Assembly (NCBI GenBank): GCA_031291055.1
Contig: JARLJU010000204.1
Coordinates: 62,001-126,000 of the forward strand
From: Rudaea sp.
GTDB lineage: Bacteria > Pseudomonadota > Gammaproteobacteria > Xanthomonadales > Rhodanobacteraceae
Reading direction: 5' to 3'
Length of the DNA: 64,000 bases
Shown: positions 27,778 to 35,653 of the stretch, piece by piece
Numbering within the stretch: position 1 is the stretch's first letter
Layout of the letters: every line of letters starts with the position of its first letter
Program-made: the position numbers and the translations under genes
Notes under the pieces: generated by a model
What the model saw: the letters and a program-made list of their open reading frames with translations, nothing else
Databases searched by the model: none
What the model was told of the DNA's origin: nothing

Positions 27778-29030
27778 CTCCTGCCTGCGCCGAGTCGCGC
27801 TGCCTGCTCGCCGAGGTAATTGCGTTCCGGAATGCTCGCAGTCCGGGTTGCGGCGGCGAGGTAGTGCGCGATTGCGGCGGCGTGATTTCCGGCCATTTCC
27901 TGCAGGTGCGCGCGCACGGCGTCGAGCCGGTAGTGGCCGGCGATGCGTGCGTCGGCATCCAGCGGCGCCAGCAGTTCCAATCCGGCCTCCGGGCCATGCA
28001 CCATCGCGGCCGCGACGGCGTGGTTGAGTGTCACGACCGGGTTGTCGGACATGCGCTTGAGCAAATCGTACAGCGCCAGGATCTGTGCCCAGTCGGTATC
28101 TTCGTGGCGCGCCGCTTCGTCGTGCACGGCGGCGATGGCGGCCTGCAGTTGATATTCGCCGATCGGGCCGCGTGGCAGCGTGGCGCTGATCAGCGCCACG
28201 CCCTCGGCGATGGCATCGCGGCCCCAGAGCGTTCTGTCCTGTTGCGCCAGTACGATCAATTCGCCATGGGGCCCGGTGCGCGCCGGGCGCCGCGCGTCGG
28301 TCAACAGCATCAGCGCCAGCAGACCCGCGACTTCGCCGTCCTGCGGCAGCAAGGCGTGCACGGCACGCGTGAGCCGGATCGCCTCGTTGGCAAGATCGCT
28401 GCGTTGCAGGTCGGGGCCGATGCTGCTGGCGTAACCCTCGTTGAAGATCAGATAAAGCACGTGCAGCACGGAGCCCAGTCTTTCCGCGCGTTCGTCCGCG
28501 CTCGGCAGGTCGAACGCAATGGCGCCTCCGGCGATGCGCTGCTTGGCCCGGCTGATCCGCTGCGCCATGGTTGCTTCGGGTACCAGAAACGCGTTGGCGA
28601 TTGCAGCCGTAGTGAGCCCGCCGATCGCGCGCAGGGTCAGGGCGATGGCCGATGCCGGCGTGAGCGCGGGATGGCAGCACATGAACAACAGGATGAGCGT
28701 GTCGTCGGGATCGAACGCCGCTTCGCTGTAGATTGCGGGTGCGACGACGAGCGGCGCATCGGCGGCGGCGATCGCTTCGCGCTTGCGCCGCGAGATTTCG
28801 CTGCGCACGTGATCGGTCATGCGCCGCAATGCCACGTGGACAAGCCAGCCGCGCGGATTGGCGGGCACGCCGTCGCGCGGCCATTGTTCGGCAGCGGCGA
28901 TCAGCGCTTCCTGGACGGCATCCTCGGACGCGGCGAAGTCGCCAAATCGCCTGGCTACGGCACCGAGCACCTGCGGCGCAAGCTCGCGCAGCAGGCGCTG
29001 GGCATGAGCGTCCGCAATCATCGGCGCCAT
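27774..29030 (-). CDS. ECF sigma factor, ECF42-type with long C-terminal extension
   Basis: A 418-residue RNA polymerase sigma factor. The N-terminal 170 residues hold sigma2 (FAASEDAVQEALIAAAEQWPRDGVP) and sigma4 (LTLRAIGGLTTAAIANAFLVPEATMAQRISRAK); the remaining 240 residues are a helical TPR-like extension (DUF6596 type) with IFNEGYASS, VTLNHAVAAAM and a C-terminal ERNYL. ECF42 factors of this layout have no anti-sigma factor and are typically found with DGPF/YciI proteins, exactly the case here. Its ATG overlaps the stop of the upstream YciI gene by one base (TGATG), so expression is probably coupled. Stop TAG overlaps the neighbour's stop. Confidence 0.92.
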   Translation of the reverse strand: MAPMIADAHAQRLLRELAPQVLGAVARRFGDFAASEDAVQEALIAAAEQWPRDGVPANPRGWLVHVALRRMTDHVRSEISRRKREAIAAADAPLVVAPAIYSEAAFDPDDTLILLFMCCHPALTPASAIALTLRAIGGLTTAAIANAFLVPEATMAQRISRAKQRIAGGAIAFDLPSADERAERLGSVLHVLYLIFNEGYASSIGPDLQRSDLANEAIRLTRAVHALLPQDGEVAGLLALMLLTDARRPARTGPHGELIVLAQQDRTLWGRDAIAEGVALISATLPRGPIGEYQLQAAIAAVHDEAARHEDTDWAQILALYDLLKRMSDNPVVTLNHAVAAAMVHGPEAGLELLAPLDADARIAGHYRLDAVRAHLQEMAGNHAAAIAHYLAAATRTASIPERNYLGEQAARLGAGRS

Positions 29031-29419
29031 CAGGCGTCGGGCGGACCGCTCATTACCTCACGGACTTCAATGCTCATGTTGAGCGGCGCGCCGCCGACAC
29101 CCGGCGCGGCTGACGCCTCGGCGGCGATCTGATAGGCACGTTCGGCGCTGGCGACGTTCACGATCCAGTAGCCAGCGAGGAATTCCTTCGACTCCGGGAA
29201 GACGCCATCGGTGATGGGCTTGCCGTCCTTGCCCGCGCGCACGAGCTTGGCCTGCGAGGGCATCGCCAAGCCTTCCGCGCCCACCAGTTCGCCCGCGTCG
29301 CCCAGTTTTTTCGAGAAGCCGATCATGAAGGCGATGTGCGCCTCGATGTCCTGCTTCGGCCAACTCATGATCTGGTACTCGCCCCCTCGCGGGGTATTCA
29401 TCATCAGGATGTACTTCAT
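29030..29419 (-). CDS. YciI/DGPF-family protein
   Basis: A 129-residue protein starting MKYILMMNTPRGGEYQIMSW with the family's GKPITDGVFPESKEFLAGYWIVNV (normally DGPF; here DGVF). Such proteins have a ferredoxin-like fold and accompany ECF42 sigma factors; they may be targets or sensors of the sigma factor. It is the second of two paralogues, 86 bases downstream of the other and overlapping the sigma gene by one base. Function unproven. Confidence 0.88.
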   Translation of the reverse strand: MKYILMMNTPRGGEYQIMSWPKQDIEAHIAFMIGFSKKLGDAGELVGAEGLAMPSQAKLVRAGKDGKPITDGVFPESKEFLAGYWIVNVASAERAYQIAAEASAAPGVGGAPLNMSIEVREVMSGPPDA

Positions 29420-29504
29420 GGTTTTTGCCTCGTCGGTTGTGACGCCCCCAGCGGGCGTTTGCAGAATCAGTTGAAGGGGAGGCCACTCTGCGCTGTCACC
29501 TCCA

Positions 29505-29909
29505 TCACACGTCGCCGTCGGTCGAGTGCATCATCACCCGCTGCACCTGGATCGGCATGAACAGCGGCACGCTTCCCGGGCCCGGTGCCGCCGACGCGCG
29601 CGCGGCGATCTCGTAGGCACGCTGCGGGCTGTCCACATCGACCAGCCAGTAGCCGGCCAGGAACTCTTTGGATTCGGGAAAAGGCCCGTCGGTGACAGTG
29701 GGCGTGCCGTCCTTGCTGGCGTGCACCACTTTCGTGTCTTCCGGTCCGCTCAGGCCCTCGGTGCGCACGAACTCCCCGGCATCGACCAGTTCCTTGTTGA
29801 AACGGCGCAGGAAATCCATATGCGCCTTCACGTCCTGCGGCGGCCACAGCTCGATGCGCTTGGTTTTCCAGTCGTGGAGCGGGAACTGCATCATCAGCAT
29901 GTATTTCAT
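29505..29909 (-). CDS. YciI/DGPF-family protein
   Basis: A 134-residue paralogue of the adjacent YciI protein, with the intact DGPF motif in TVTDGPFPESKEFLAGYWLVDV. ATG 29909 (MKYMLMMQFPL) fits the family start; the frame could begin 27 bases upstream at 29936. It is the first gene of the apparent YciI-YciI-ECF42 operon. Ribosome-binding sequence is weak. Confidence 0.88.
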   Translation of the reverse strand: MKYMLMMQFPLHDWKTKRIELWPPQDVKAHMDFLRRFNKELVDAGEFVRTEGLSGPEDTKVVHASKDGTPTVTDGPFPESKEFLAGYWLVDVDSPQRAYEIAARASAAPGPGSVPLFMPIQVQRVMMHSTDGDV

Positions 29910-30156
29910 GGTTTTGATTCTCGTCCCTAACGTCACAGTGGCGCTTTCCCAGTCAAGTCGGAACCCACGGCGAATTCTCTACATGCCCGGCGAATTGATT
30001 TCAGCACTAGTTTAAGGGGATGACGAAACCGCACACATCGGCTGCGAGCCGGTGCCGCAGATGATAGGTTTTCGCCCCGCTTGCCGCTTGACTCGTACAG
30101 GCGGCGCCCGGCCGGTTCGGCGGTGGCGCCATACCTGGCCATCGAGGTTTTCGGCA

Positions 30157-32646
30157 ATGCGGTTCAAATCTGCGGGCAATTTGCGATTTCTGCTCTGGGT
30201 TTTCCCGTGCCTGGTGCTGCTTGGGCCGGCTTCGGTGCGGGCGAAGCAGCTTTCAAACGCGGCCCCGCTGACGACAGCGCGCGAAGAGCAGGCGACCGTC
30301 TTGCTGACCGATGGCTCGGTACTGGCCATCGGCGGCTACGATTCGCTCAATCCGCTGGCCAGCGTCGAGCGTTACGATCCGGCGACGAACGCGTGGCGCG
30401 GTGCCGGCGCGCTGGGAACCGGGCGCTACCAGTTCACGGCAACCCTGCTCAGAGACGGTACGGTCCTCGTGGCCGGCGGCTACAACGGCAACGACCTCAG
30501 CAGTGCCGAGCGCTACGACCCAGTAACTGACGTGTGGACGCCGACGGCCAACAGCATGACGACGGCCCGCTACAACCACACCGCAACCTTGCTCAATGAT
30601 GGCACCGTGCTGATAACCGGCGGATTCGGTCCGGGTTTCGCCGTACTCAACAGTGCCGAAATCTACGATCCGGCGACGAACAGTTTTACGGCTACCACGT
30701 CGTTTACAGTGGAGCGCTTGAATCACACGGCGACTTTGCTGGCCAACGGCACCGTGATGATTGCCGGCGGCCAAGACAATGATTTCGACGGCGTGGCCAG
30801 CGTCGAATATTTCAATCCGGGAAGTCCGCCGACGTGGACCTCGAATGGCGGACTGCTGGAGGCGCGCTTTGCGCACACAGCTACCCTGCTCACCAATGGC
30901 ACGGTGCTGATTGCCGGCGGCAACGGTGGAGACACCAGTTCAGAGCGTTTCGATCCGGCGACGGGAATCTCCACCGCTACCACCGGGTCGCTCGCCGTCG
31001 CGGGCAACGGCCAATCGGCAACCCTGCTTGAAGACGGATCGGTGCTGGTGACCGGTGGCTACAACGGTTCTGCGCTGAATGCGGCCCAACGCTATGTGCC
31101 CGCCAGCGATGCCTGGGTACCGGCCGGAACGCTGGCGGTGTCGCGCGCCTCGAATACGGCCACGTTGTTGCCGGATGGCAAGGTGCTCATCGTCGGTGGC
31201 GTCGACAGCAGCGCCAAGCCGATCGCGAGTGTCGAGCGTTACGATCCCACGGCTGCCGTTCCGTCGGTGTCCACCTGGTCGATCGGCGATCCGCTGGGCA
31301 GCGCACGCTATGCGGATGCGACAACGCTGCTGCTGGACGGCAGCGTGCTGGTCTGTGGCGGCTCGGACAGCAGCGGAAATTCGCTGGCAAGCTGTGAACG
31401 TTCGGACGCCAACGGCGGCCACTGGACGGCGACGGGTTCGCTGAATACCGCGCGTCAATTGTTCAAGCCCACCTTGTTGCCGGATGGCAGCGTACTGGTT
31501 GCCGGTGGTGTCGATGGTGCTGGCAACGTGGTCGCGACGGCCGAGCGCTTCAACCCAGGCACAGGCACCTGGTCCCCGACGGGCACGATGGCAACGGCGC
31601 GCTACAACACTGCGATGACCTTGCTCGCCGACGGTAGCGTGCTGGCATCGGGCGGGTTCGATGCCGAAAGCAACTCGCTGAATACAGCCGAGCGCTACCT
31701 TTCCGCCACTGGCGTCTGGACAGCGGCCGGAACGATGACAAGTGTGCGCGCAAAACATACCGCGACGTTGCTGCTCGATGGCTCGGTCCTGGCCGCCGGC
31801 GGCGAGTCCAATGGAACGGCACTCGACAGCGCCGAGAGATACGATCCGAAGACAAATCTCTGGAGCGCGGCGGCAAGTCCTTCGCGCGCACGAGCGCGGC
31901 ATACGGCCACGTTGCTCGCCGATGGCAGCGTGCTGTTGGCCGGTGGGCGCGGCGACCCGATGGATGCCACCGCCGAGCGATACCTTCCGGCAACCGATGC
32001 ATGGGTGGATGCCGGCACGCTGGCGCTGAATCGCACCTACCATGCGGCAACTCTTCTGGGCGATCGAACTGTTCTGATCAGTGGAGGCTTGAGCGCGGAT
32101 ACCGCCACCGCAAGTGTTGAGCGCTACGACCCGCTGACCAATGCCTGGACAACATCGCCTGCGCTGGCGGCGGCACGCCTGCTCCACACGGCGACCTTGC
32201 TCGGCGACGGAACCGTGATCATAGTTGGCGGCGCGGATGCCGCCGGTGACGCCTTTGCCAGCACCGAGCGTTTCGATCTGGGCTTCGGGATCGTGTCGGC
32301 ACGACGGCCGCTGGTCACGCCGCCAACTGCTGCACTGACGCCCTTGGTTCCTTGGGTCGTGATCGGCAGCCAGTTCAGTGGCGACAGCGAAGCTTCCGGC
32401 GGCGCCCTCAACAACTCGGCGACTAATTACCCGGTAGTCCAGCTGCAGCGGGTCGACAACGACGCCATCATCGACCTGCCGTCGACGAGCTGGACCGCAA
32501 CATCGGCGACGGTACCCACGGCCTGTCCGCTTGCGCAGGGTCCGTACCGGGAAACAGTCATCACGAATGGCATCGCAAGCGTGGCTAACATCATTCGCGC
32601 CGGCGCTTGCGACCGCATCTTCGCCGATGGATTCGAAGGGCCTTGA
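30157..32646 (+). CDS. Secreted kelch-repeat protein with C-terminal IFADGFE tail
   Basis: An 829-residue protein. A signal peptide (about residues 1-29, LRFLLWVFPCLVLLGPASVRA) precedes 14 kelch repeats of roughly 47-50 residues. Each repeat has the turn ERYDPATNAW (variants ERFDP, EIYDP, ERYLP) and a following hydrophobic strand such as ATLLRDGTVLVAGGYNG. The repeats should form two beta-propellers. The C-terminus ends CDRIFADGFEGP, a short tail I associate with secreted proteins of Xanthomonadales. ATG 30157 places the signal peptide correctly; the frame is open from 30052. Likely a cell-surface or secreted binding protein. Confidence 0.85.
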   Translation: MRFKSAGNLRFLLWVFPCLVLLGPASVRAKQLSNAAPLTTAREEQATVLLTDGSVLAIGGYDSLNPLASVERYDPATNAWRGAGALGTGRYQFTATLLRDGTVLVAGGYNGNDLSSAERYDPVTDVWTPTANSMTTARYNHTATLLNDGTVLITGGFGPGFAVLNSAEIYDPATNSFTATTSFTVERLNHTATLLANGTVMIAGGQDNDFDGVASVEYFNPGSPPTWTSNGGLLEARFAHTATLLTNGTVLIAGGNGGDTSSERFDPATGISTATTGSLAVAGNGQSATLLEDGSVLVTGGYNGSALNAAQRYVPASDAWVPAGTLAVSRASNTATLLPDGKVLIVGGVDSSAKPIASVERYDPTAAVPSVSTWSIGDPLGSARYADATTLLLDGSVLVCGGSDSSGNSLASCERSDANGGHWTATGSLNTARQLFKPTLLPDGSVLVAGGVDGAGNVVATAERFNPGTGTWSPTGTMATARYNTAMTLLADGSVLASGGFDAESNSLNTAERYLSATGVWTAAGTMTSVRAKHTATLLLDGSVLAAGGESNGTALDSAERYDPKTNLWSAAASPSRARARHTATLLADGSVLLAGGRGDPMDATAERYLPATDAWVDAGTLALNRTYHAATLLGDRTVLISGGLSADTATASVERYDPLTNAWTTSPALAAARLLHTATLLGDGTVIIVGGADAAGDAFASTERFDLGFGIVSARRPLVTPPTAALTPLVPWVVIGSQFSGDSEASGGALNNSATNYPVVQLQRVDNDAIIDLPSTSWTATSATVPTACPLAQGPYRETVITNGIASVANIIRAGACDRIFADGFEGP

Positions 32647-32653
32647 CGGGGAA

Positions 32654-32696
32654 GCGGCGTCCGCTTGATTGGAACAGGCGAGCGGACGCCGCGTTT
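32654..32696 (+). terminator. Rho-independent terminator of the kelch gene
   Basis: A 12-bp stem, GCGGCGTCCGCT (32654-32665) with AGCGGACGCCGC (32681-32692), is followed by GTTTTCC. The loop is 15 bases. The stem is GC-rich and lies just 8 bases past the kelch stop codon. Confidence 0.8.
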
Positions 32697-32973
32697 TCCT
32701 CTCGAATGCATGTGCTTGCCTGATCCGGGAATCGGCCGGCATTGGTGTCAAGGCTGCGTGAAATTCCGCAGTCGTCAGGAACCGTTCCGCGTACGGTTAT
32801 AAAAATATACATCTGCCAGGCGCTGCTGCGCGGTCAACTGCCCGCAATCGGTCACAACTGAGCGCCAACTCGCCGCATCTGCGGCCGCATGCTGGCCCAA
32901 GCCGGTGTTTTACTGATATCGCGCGAAAGGTTGTCGCGCGATCGGTTAATCCACTCTGCCTTGGGGGCTCGTC
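32697..32973 (+). promoter_or_regulatory. Leader region of the SPFH operon with an 8-bp hairpin
   Basis: This 277-base stretch has no convincing gene. An AT-rich patch (TTATAAAAATATAC at 32797-32810) could contain a -10 box, and GGAACCGTTCC at 32778-32788 is a small palindrome. At 32918-32942 ATCGCGCG and CGCGCGAT form an 8-bp stem with a 9-base loop, 31 bases before the SPFH start codon. Whether it is a regulatory hairpin is unknown. Confidence 0.35.
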
Positions 32974-34173
32974 ATGTCTGACCGTACAAAGTTGTTCTTC
33001 GCGCGCAGCGCGCGCGTCCTGTTCCGTAAAACCACGATTGCGTTGGCCATCCTGGTCGGCGGCGGTTACGCGCTGGCGACACATCCGCCGATCGAGAATG
33101 TCGGCCGCGGTGAAGTCGGCATTCGCATGAACCGGTTCACCGGCAGCGCGACGCAGAGCGGCGAAGGCGCCGTCCTGGTGCTTCCCGGCGTGCACGAGCT
33201 GCACCGTTACTCGTTGCAGGATCAGACGTACCACCCCGAGCGCAGCAGCAAGGCGGACGGCGAAGCGCCGTTCCAGTCGGCCGAAGGCCTGTCGATCGGC
33301 GTCGATCTGAACATCCGCTACGCGCTGGATCAGGCCAAGCTCGTCGCGATCTCGAAAAACCTGCCGGACGACATCGGCGGAGAACTGGTCGCGCCCGTCG
33401 TGCAAGGTGTGATCTACAAGGTGTTTACACGCTATACGGTGCGCGAGATCTTCTCGACCAAGCGCCAGGAGTTGCAGGACGTCATCGAAGCCGAGTTGAA
33501 GCCGCTGTTCAACGCGGACGGACTCGTGCTGCGCAGCGTGATGATGGGCAATGTCGATCTGCCCGCCGACTACCGCGCCGGCATGGACAAGCTTCTCGCG
33601 GTGGAGCTGGAGACCGAGAAGATGCAGTACACGCTGCAGTTGAAGGAAAAGGAAGTCAAGGAGGCCGAGCTGCAGGCCGACGCGCAGAAGGTGACGCGCG
33701 AGAAAGCCGCAGAAGCGTCGGCCAACGAACAGATCATTGCCGCCAAGGCGCAGGAAGAGGCGATGAAGCACGTGTTGCCGTTCAAGCAGAAACAGATCGA
33801 ACAACGCAAGCTCGAGGCCGAAGCCGACAAGGCTTCGCGCATGAAGATCGCCGAAGGTACCGCGGAAGCGCGACGCATCGAGGCCGCCGGCGAAGCCGAC
33901 TCGCGCCACAAACTGGCCGACGCGGAAGCCTATCGGCTCGAGCTGGTCGGCAAGGTCAACAGCACGCAGATGGAGCGCGACGGCGAATTGATCAGCAAGC
34001 ATCCATTGCTGATCCAGAAAACGCTCGCGGACAAACTGTCGGACAAGATATCGGTGATCATCGCGCCTCCGCCTGCCAGCGGTGGTTTCATCGGATCGGC
34101 CCTGCTCGGTGGTGGACAGCGCGCTGGCGCGGCCAATGCCGGCGCCGGCCCGTCGGACGAGGGCGCGCAATGA
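32974..34173 (+). CDS. SPFH/band 7 domain membrane protein
   Basis: A 399-residue prohibitin-like protein. One N-terminal hydrophobic helix (about residues 20-37) is followed by the SPFH domain (NVGRGEVGIRMNRFTG, GVDLNIRYALDQAKLV, VFTRYTVREIFSTKRQ). A long charged alpha-helical, probably coiled-coil region (about 205-330, EKMQYTLQLKEKEVKEAELQADAQ onward) follows, then a Gly/Ala-rich tail. It resembles prohibitin/HflK rather than the short slipin at 16865. Its stop overlaps the downstream gene by four bases (ATGA), implying an operon. Probably a membrane scaffold. Confidence 0.88.
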   Translation: MSDRTKLFFARSARVLFRKTTIALAILVGGGYALATHPPIENVGRGEVGIRMNRFTGSATQSGEGAVLVLPGVHELHRYSLQDQTYHPERSSKADGEAPFQSAEGLSIGVDLNIRYALDQAKLVAISKNLPDDIGGELVAPVVQGVIYKVFTRYTVREIFSTKRQELQDVIEAELKPLFNADGLVLRSVMMGNVDLPADYRAGMDKLLAVELETEKMQYTLQLKEKEVKEAELQADAQKVTREKAAEASANEQIIAAKAQEEAMKHVLPFKQKQIEQRKLEAEADKASRMKIAEGTAEARRIEAAGEADSRHKLADAEAYRLELVGKVNSTQMERDGELISKHPLLIQKTLADKLSDKISVIIAPPPASGGFIGSALLGGGQRAGAANAGAGPSDEGAQ

Positions 34174-35627
34174 AAGCCATCAGCATGTTCATCGCATTCT
34201 TCTGCTTCGCCGTTGCACAAGTTGCGGTCGCGGATACTGCAGCGACCGTGATCGTGATCCAGGATCAGGTAGCGCTGCGCGCCGCTGCGCGTGATTCTGC
34301 CCAGCAGCAGGCGGTGCTCTGGCAAGGCGACGTGCTGGAAGTGCGTGGTCGGCGCCTGGACTTCCTGCAGGTGTACGACCATCGCCGCGAACGCGCCGGG
34401 TACATACGCGTATCGCAGGTCCGCGGCCTGCCGCTGGACGCCGGTAGCGCGGCAGATTTGCTCGCGGTCGTGCGTTTTCTGCGCGACACGCCCGGGGCCG
34501 AAGCGCTTGGCATCGGTTACGCGGCGGCGTATCTGAAAGCAGCACCTGCAGCGGCGATCGGCGCCGAGCCGTTCGATGCACTCGGCATGATGGCCGAGCG
34601 GCTCGCGCGCCGTGCCTCGTTGCGACACGCGAAGACCGACGATGCCGTGATTTCGGCACATCTTGAAGTTGCCGCTAACTACGGCGTGGTGATCAGGAGC
34701 TTCGAACGCGACGGACGCATGCAGCTGTGCTACGACGGCGAAGCCTTCCGGCGCGTGCTGGCAATGAAATCGTCGGATGTGGAAAAAGCGCGTGCGGCGC
34801 TGGCGCTGACGCGGCAGGAGTGTATCGACCCGGATCTGACGCCGATCAATCGCGCCAGCCTCGATCAATGGCGCGCCGATGTGCTCGAGCGGGCGCCGCG
34901 CATGAATCTGCCGGAACACATCAAGAACCGGTTGCGCCTGCGCAGCGCCGAAATCTGGTCGAGCATCGCGTTCGAGCGTGCGCGTCGCGGCGAACCGGCG
35001 CAGGAAGCTGCGACTCTGGCGATCGAGGAACTGGCGAGCGTGAGCAAGATCGATCTGGCGGAAGACGATGCAGCCGCATACGGCGAAGCGGCCACGCGGG
35101 TCGGCGCATCGCGCTGGGCCGCCGAGCCCGCGCGCGCCGCGGCGACGGGACTGAGTATCGTTGCCGGCCCCGGCCAGCCTGGCGAGACCTGCGTCAAGCT
35201 GATCGACGGCAAGCACGATCAATCCACACCGTTGGCGCAGCGCTGCACGTTCGCCATCGTTTGGACGAGCTCGGTCGCGAGGAACGCACAGGGCACGGCC
35301 CTGGCGCTGGCGGTGCAACCGCTCGAAGGCTGGCGTGAGTTGTGGCTGTTCCACCAGGCGAGCGATGGTTGGCACATCGACATCGTGCCGCCGGCAGACG
35401 GCACGCCTGATCTGGGTTATGTGGAATTCGCCGGTTGGGTGCCGGGTGCGGCAAAATTGCTCGTCGCGCGCGAAGCCCGGGTCAACGGACGCATGGCGCG
35501 CAGCTTCGACATCCTCAACATGCGCACCCTCGACGTCGAAAAACACGCCGACAACCCGGCTTCGTTGAGCTTGTTCTATCGCTGGCAGGACCCGGCGTGG
35601 AAGCGGCAAACCGTGAGTGTGCGCTGA
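34170..35627 (+). CDS. Exported protein with SH3-like N-terminal domain
   Basis: A 485-residue protein with a signal peptide (ISMFIAFFCFAVAQVAVA). Residues about 25-90 read like a bacterial SH3 fold (QVALRAAARDSAQQQAVLWQGDVLEVRG, RRERAGYIRVSQVRGLPL). The rest has no domain I recognise; it contains paired cysteines around residues 188 and 215 and a C-terminal half with WRELWLFHQASDGWHIDIVPP. It starts inside the stop of the SPFH gene (ATGA), so the two are probably translated together. Its job is likely linked to the SPFH scaffold in the envelope, but this is inference. Confidence 0.7.
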   Translation: MKAISMFIAFFCFAVAQVAVADTAATVIVIQDQVALRAAARDSAQQQAVLWQGDVLEVRGRRLDFLQVYDHRRERAGYIRVSQVRGLPLDAGSAADLLAVVRFLRDTPGAEALGIGYAAAYLKAAPAAAIGAEPFDALGMMAERLARRASLRHAKTDDAVISAHLEVAANYGVVIRSFERDGRMQLCYDGEAFRRVLAMKSSDVEKARAALALTRQECIDPDLTPINRASLDQWRADVLERAPRMNLPEHIKNRLRLRSAEIWSSIAFERARRGEPAQEAATLAIEELASVSKIDLAEDDAAAYGEAATRVGASRWAAEPARAAATGLSIVAGPGQPGETCVKLIDGKHDQSTPLAQRCTFAIVWTSSVARNAQGTALALAVQPLEGWRELWLFHQASDGWHIDIVPPADGTPDLGYVEFAGWVPGAAKLLVAREARVNGRMARSFDILNMRTLDVEKHADNPASLSLFYRWQDPAWKRQTVSVR

Positions 35628-35653
35628 TCCCGCAGGGACTTCCCGGCGACGCG

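Noticed and set aside
26995-28884. A 629-codon antisense frame across the aminotransferase and sigma factor genes
   Set aside because: Antisense to two clear genes, Arg-rich and domain-free; the length comes from high GC content.
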